NCBI RefSeq assembly: GCF_002994615.1
Contig: NZ_PVNK01000232.1
Coordinates: 51,932-115,931 of the forward strand
Length of the DNA: 64,000 nt
DNA from: Enhygromyxa salina
Lineage (GTDB): Bacteria > Myxococcota_A > Polyangia > Nannocystales > Nannocystaceae
Reading direction: 5' to 3'
Shown: piece by piece, positions 61,301 to 64,000 of the stretch
Position numbering within the stretch: the stretch's first letter is position 1
How the letters are laid out: each line of letters begins with the position of its first letter
Program-made: the position numbers and the translations under genes
Notes under the pieces: model-generated
Seen by the model: the letters and a program-made list of their open reading frames with translations, nothing else
What the model was told of the DNA's origin: nothing
Database searches by the model: none

Positions 61301-61674
61301 CGCAGCCCAAGCCGAGCAAGGCCAGCGTGGCCTCGGCCAAGAAGCCAGCGCGTCCGCCCGGGCGGGGCGTCGGCGAGGCCCGCCCGACCGCGCAGGAGCT
61401 CGATCAGGCCCTCGCGAGCTTGACCGACGACGACGCCGACGACGAGGCCAGCTTCGGCGGTGCCGCGCAGACCCCCGAGCCCGACGCGCCAGCTGCCCGA
61501 AGCCGGGCGCGCTCGTCGTCGAGCGCGCGGGTGGCGGCCGGTTCGGGCCCCTCGCGCGCGGCGGGGGTCGCGGGCGAGGTCACGGTCTCGCGGACCCGCA
61601 AGATCGAGCGCCCGTCCACGCGGGCGCGGATGACCGTCGAGGCCGTCGACGACGACGAGTGGCCCGAGGACTGA
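58330..61674 (+). CDS. long coiled-coil protein with degenerate methyltransferase head
   Basis: The 1114-residue protein starts at GTG 58330; a TATGAT box lies 17 bp upstream. Residues ~1-150 follow the class I SAM-methyltransferase layout (RVLVIGGD, LPLRDGSIDVVLCIEAF, ESHRILRTEGLFCAWI), but the SAM-binding Gly motif is replaced (QPSGPEG), so it is probably not catalytic. Residues ~235-960 are continuous Glu/Arg/Leu coiled coil. The last 150 are disordered and acidic. The plan (inactive small domain plus long coil) is like the AglZ and FrzS polarity proteins of Myxococcus, which carry pseudo-receiver heads. No orthology is claimed. Confidence 0.78.
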   Translation: MFHLPAYLALERWVHARTVVVVQPSGPEGPRRLLAAGARRVLVIGGDFPPEPDMEVRPASGARLPLRDGSIDVVLCIEAFGGLRSTDRRELLRESHRILRTEGLFCAWIEQREVEAFGRTLLGSSQVDFWALEDQINAIFPRVDMLAQMPWQGFSLAPILDEDTAFEGEEPQLALREELLEEAPEASHFLAIASKSRIPAELGRECLLIPLPRDEVFGFNPQAERDGAEIEELRDELDRLREELSLRAAKVAATHGRVRELESQLESLRARSTEVEAAEVERLRDALTEAETQLSIFRAREQEQGVQIARLEDERSELLANLELARTEQTSVGVSVASTEAELRRELEEAQARAREAEDSLRGADERLRSHETDLQILTRTSGEQDKAVERLTAQLDTERQALEAARAEERQLRERLESLDSEREELRRQNDVYVAEREGARKLAQRMEAELEVVNRRAKDQDLALSAKVEESSRLAGELEAMRRRLAEAESALTQTRTRAEELSATAAQGAEQGRMLADVAVDRDRLRDELSQRNRQLEELEARMWETREALQKERLEGVRASGEVERLREQVERARAEEQKRGREVEELGRELRALEVAKAEASALLRARDEQIARLQGEAEALAGQSADVDELRAQLRERNEKLASLAEQVAAVEARDERIGVESKQTQDALDQANARLAELEAQLDEHSGAAAAAAAELEVKRVEVEQLSGTVAGLQAQLEEAREHTKQRETEKAVLQRQLEEAAAIRDSLRRQLRERERDVDRLSNDQDTHSLELLQLRRELEVATEAADQLERGESEGPSAEEIETWPEAARRELERLRAAMAVQARDHGRRLTEARAETVAAAPGADGDRLHRLRLEVQVRTAEQEYMLASLDSAEQKIWEMTDASDRNAARFAASLAQLEKHKETVDSLLDELEVTRNLLAAEQARALEQERMLASERAKMARAGIGVDGFPATDASEDDPFANFDGEDLLDLGEDPAPGRAPQPKPSKASVASAKKPARPPGRGVGEARPTAQELDQALASLTDDDADDEASFGGAAQTPEPDAPAARSRARSSSSARVAAGSGPSRAAGVAGEVTVSRTRKIERPSTRARMTVEAVDDDEWPED

Positions 61675-61698
61675 GGCCCCCGAGGCCCGAGACGACAA

Positions 61699-61724
61699 AG
61701 CCCCGGGTCCGAAGACCCGGGGCT
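61699..61724 (-). terminator. terminator of tRNA-Leu
   Basis: An 11-bp stem AGCCCCGGGTC/GACCCGGGGCT with a TTCG tetraloop on the minus strand is followed by TTTGT just past the tRNA. It may also serve the coiled-coil gene on the plus strand. Confidence 0.75.
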
Positions 61725-61731
61725 GTGTCGT

Positions 61732-61814
61732 TGCGAGGAAAGGGACTTGAACCCCCACGGCTGAAAGCCACACGGACCTGAACCGTGCGCGTCTACCAAT
61801 TCCGCCACCCTCGC
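61732..61814 (-). tRNA. tRNA-Leu (anticodon CAG)
   Basis: The 83-nt gene has acceptor GCGAGGG pairing TCCTCGC (one G-T), a D arm with GGTAGACGC, an anticodon arm CACGG/CCGTG around TTCAGGT with anticodon CAG (61780-61778), the long variable arm of class II tRNAs (TGGCTTTCAGCC), and a TTCAAGT T-loop. The T stem has two G-T pairs. CCA is not encoded. Confidence 0.95.
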
Positions 61815-61843
61815 GGGCAGTTACCCTTGTTGAAGGGGCGAGG

Positions 61844-61872
61844 AACCTAATCCGGGCCTCGGCGGGCGTCAA
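61844..61872 (-). promoter_or_regulatory. promoter of tRNA-Leu
   Basis: On the minus strand TTGACG (61872-61867) and TAGGTT (61849-61844) are 17 bp apart, about 30 bp before the mature tRNA. Confidence 0.7.
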
Positions 61873-61893
61873 CACCCCAAAGCCCGCTTTGTC

Positions 61894-62106
61894 TCACAGA
61901 ACCTCGAGCGACTCGACCTCCAGAGCCGGCCCGCTCATGTGGATCCCGAAACCCCCGCGCTCCACGCGTCCTGTCACTCGGACGCGCTGCCCGATCTCGG
62001 CCGAGGCCCCGCTGAGACGGTAGACGTCGCCGCCCTCGGTGACGAGCTCGAGAAACCCGCCCTCGAGGTCGTTCTTGCGCACGGTCCCGGTGAACTGCTT
62101 GGACAT
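61894..62106 (-). CDS. small OB-fold-like protein (DUF5818 type)
   Basis: The 70-residue product (MSKQFTGTVRKNDLEGGFLE at its start, ending ALEVESLEVL) resembles the DUF5818 family of small beta-barrel proteins with a KNDLEGGF signature and a final VESLEV strand. The family's role is unknown. A much longer frame runs upstream to 63741 but is antisense to the HEAT-like gene and is rejected. The start at 62106 gives the family length. It lies about 50 bp from a divergent gene. Confidence 0.65.
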   Translation of the reverse strand: MSKQFTGTVRKNDLEGGFLELVTEGGDVYRLSGASAEIGQRVRVTGRVERGGFGIHMSGPALEVESLEVL

Positions 62107-62154
62107 GAGGGGCAGTGTACCGGTCGCTGGCCGCTGCGCTACTGTCGTGAGGTC

Positions 62155-64000
62155 TTGCGGCGTCTTCGAGCAGCGGCGGTGTCGGTCGTGTGGGGTCTGG
62201 CTGTGGCCGCGGGCTGCCGTGGGTCCGGGAGCTCGGGCACGGCGCGCGAGTACGAGGTCCCCGAACCGGCTCAGGAGCTGGTCGAGGACGGCCCGGGTCG
62301 TCCGAGCTGGGGACCGTCGGTGCCCGAGCTCTCGCCGATCGAGGCGCTGACGGCCGAGCTGGCGCGGAGGCCGACCGACCCCGAGCTGCGCGCGCTGACC
62401 GACGGACCCAACGCCGGGGCTCAGGCCTTGGCCCTGCGCGAGCGCGGGCTGTGGTCGCTGGCCCGGATCGGTGGGGCCGACGCGCGCGATCGCCTGCTGA
62501 GCGAGCTCGACGGCGGGGCCGAGGAGATTCGCTCGGCGGATGGGGGCCGTCCGAGTCAGGCGCTGGCGGCCGCGGCCTTGCTGGAGGTCCCCCGGATCGA
62601 GCCGGGCAGCCCGCCCGAGCCCGTCGAGGGGGGGCCCTGGGCCGCGCTCGAGGACGCCTTGTGGACCCGCTACGCCGTCACGGATCCGGCCGCGCTCGGC
62701 CGGCAGCGCAGCTTGTTGCTGGCGATCGCCCGCGTCGGCGGCAGCCGCTCGATCGCCCGGCTCGGGGTCGATCTCGCCGAGCTGCCCGGGCCGGACCACG
62801 GGCCCGAGGTCGTCGCGCGCTGGTCGGCGTCGATGCGCGCGCTGGGTCTGTCGTGCGCCCGCGGGCTGGCGCTGGAGCCGAGCGCGGCCGAGGCCATGAC
62901 CCGGGGGCTCGAGCGTCGCGCGGGCGTCGACCCCAACATCTCGCTGGCGGCGATCTACGCCCTGACTCGCTGCGCGCGGTCCTCGGGCGAGCTCCTGGTC
63001 GAGTCTCGGGCGCTGCTCGTGTCCCGCCTGACGCCCCACATCGAAGGCCCCCTCAGCCCCGCGCACGCGACCTTGGCCTGGCGCGCCTTCGCTGTGCTCG
63101 GGGAGCTGCCCGAGACGATCCCGGCCGGGATCGCGGGCGCGGACCCGCCCTCGTGGGAGGTCGAGGTCGAGGCCGTGCGCGCGCTCGGGGCTGTGCCCCG
63201 CGGGGCCGAGCTCCTGCGCGAGCGCCTCGCCGCCCAGCCGACCGAGGCGTTCGCGGGCCCGCGGCAGCACGTGCTGATCGCCGGCCTCCAGGCGATGCGA
63301 AGCGCGATCTCGACGGCGCCGGCCGAGGCCGACGCCGAGCTGGTCGGGATCGCCGAGCAGCTGTCGACCGGGCGGCGCAGCGAAGATCCGCGCCTGCGCA
63401 AGGCCGCCGCCCTGGCGCTGTGCGAGCTGCGGCTGCTCCAGGCGATCCGAACCGGCGAGACCGAGGCCCTGGTCCGCTGCGACGAGCTCGCCGGGGCGCC
63501 GGCCGTCGAGCTCCCGACCGGCCTGCTCGTCAACCTCGAGGTCGAGGCGCTGCTGCGGGCGACCCGGGCCGACGCGCCAGCCAAGACCAACCTCGGGACC
63601 GCGGCGATCGACGACGAGGCCGTGATCGCAGATCGGCCGTCGGATGCGCTGCCGGACGACCCGGGCCGCCGGGCTCGCGTCGGGCGGCTGCTCGCGCTGG
63701 CGCGCGACCGCGACCCGGCCCGCGCGACCCCGGCCCTCCACGCGCTGGCGGAGCTCGACGATCCGGGCGTGCTGCCGGTCTTGCGCGCGGCGCTGTCGAG
63801 TGAAGATCCCGGGATCCTCGCGGCCGCGGCGACGGCCGTGGCCGTGCGCTCGGTCGACGCGAGCAAGCGCGATCTCGAGGCCGTGCCGCTGCTCGAGGAG
63901 CTCGTCGCCCAGCGCTCGGGCGCCGCCGACATCGAGGCGAGGCTGGCGGCGATCGAGGCCCTCGGGGTCCTGGCCCGGGCCGCGGTCGCCGCCCGCCCCT
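62155..64000 (+). CDS. HEAT-like repeat lipoprotein, truncated by the right edge
   Basis: One frame is open from here to the window end without a stop (~615 residues). The start is put at TTG 62155 because it gives a lipoprotein signal: RRLR, a hydrophobic stretch, then AVAAGC. A GTG at 62179 lacks the basic n-region. The mature protein is Ala/Leu/Glu-rich with HEAT-like helical pairs (SLAAIYALTRCARSS, ALHALAELDDPGVLPVLRAAL). In some bacteria such repeats precede a cyclophilin domain, but the C-terminus is outside the window. A competing frame at 62190-63803 has Arg/Gly-rich shadow composition. Confidence 0.65.
   Translation, partial: MRRLRAAAVSVVWGLAVAAGCRGSGSSGTAREYEVPEPAQELVEDGPGRPSWGPSVPELSPIEALTAELARRPTDPELRALTDGPNAGAQALALRERGLWSLARIGGADARDRLLSELDGGAEEIRSADGGRPSQALAAAALLEVPRIEPGSPPEPVEGGPWAALEDALWTRYAVTDPAALGRQRSLLLAIARVGGSRSIARLGVDLAELPGPDHGPEVVARWSASMRALGLSCARGLALEPSAAEAMTRGLERRAGVDPNISLAAIYALTRCARSSGELLVESRALLVSRLTPHIEGPLSPAHATLAWRAFAVLGELPETIPAGIAGADPPSWEVEVEAVRALGAVPRGAELLRERLAAQPTEAFAGPRQHVLIAGLQAMRSAISTAPAEADAELVGIAEQLSTGRRSEDPRLRKAAALALCELRLLQAIRTGETEALVRCDELAGAPAVELPTGLLVNLEVEALLRATRADAPAKTNLGTAAIDDEAVIADRPSDALPDDPGRRARVGRLLALARDRDPARATPALHALAELDDPGVLPVLRAALSSEDPGILAAAATAVAVRSVDASKRDLEAVPLLEELVAQRSGAADIEARLAAIEALGVLARAAVAARP

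Noticed and set aside
61894..63741. 615-residue minus-strand frame
   Set aside because: Only the last 70 codons look like a real protein. The rest is antisense to the plus-strand HEAT-like gene and has shadow composition.
62190..63803. Plus-strand 537-residue frame at the right end
   Set aside because: Arg/Gly/Ala-rich shadow; the neighbouring frame open to the window end encodes the lipoprotein with HEAT-like repeats.

Overview
The window is high-GC DNA that reads as a chromosomal segment of a myxobacterium, most likely the Nannocystis/Plesiocystis group. Reasons: a fibro-slime protein with a very long Gly-Asp linker, a MYXO-CTERM-like tail, an RRM protein with a Gly-rich tail, a Ser/Thr kinase with TPRs, and an AgmX/PglI-type C-terminal domain. 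Nearly every protein family is assigned by reading motifs; no database search was possible.

Layout. 1-1510: the edge of a zinc-ribbon gene, then tRNA-Gln and prs behind a near-consensus promoter. 1673-4524: a papain-like protease with a TPR tail, divergent from a small Cys-rich surface protein. 4622-11215: four same-strand genes, three of them HTTM/vitamin-K-carboxylase-like membrane proteins. 11319-15407: RRM protein, Ser/Thr kinase-TPR protein and fibro-slime protein. 20098-15644 (minus): TetR regulator, sphingosine-1-phosphate-lyase-like enzyme, Omp85/BamA-like barrel and ECF sigma factor. 23941-20297 (minus): rplY-pth-hppA. 25967-24177: a tetraheme cytochrome lipoprotein with a phosphoesterase-like N-terminus. 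26113-29255: rpsP-khpA-rimM-trmD-rplS, with yraN and a Cys-rich lipoprotein facing it.

30844-54786 is the most notable block. It holds a secreted TPR protein, a 1292-aa periplasmic TPR protein, a 487-aa TPR lipoprotein, a 91-aa secreted protein, an FHA-transmembrane-PglI-tail protein, a TPR lipoprotein and a 4036-aa cytoplasmic TPR protein. Order, sizes and predicted locations match gltD-gltE-gltF-gltG-gltI of the Myxococcus Glt gliding/Nfs-type envelope machine. gltH- and gltJ-like genes are not seen here. Past it lie an FHA-GAF-adenylate cyclase, a small membrane protein, a coiled-coil protein with a degenerate methyltransferase head, tRNA-Leu, an OB-fold-like small protein, and a HEAT-like lipoprotein cut by the right edge.

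Intergenic DNA carries a repeated two-hairpin element of about 110-135 bp: scattered copies at about 1540, 15431, 54800 and 55021, and a four-unit tandem array at 57768-58293. Both stems show paired base changes between copies, so the structure, not just the sequence, looks conserved. Open frames through these repeats are unlikely to be genes.
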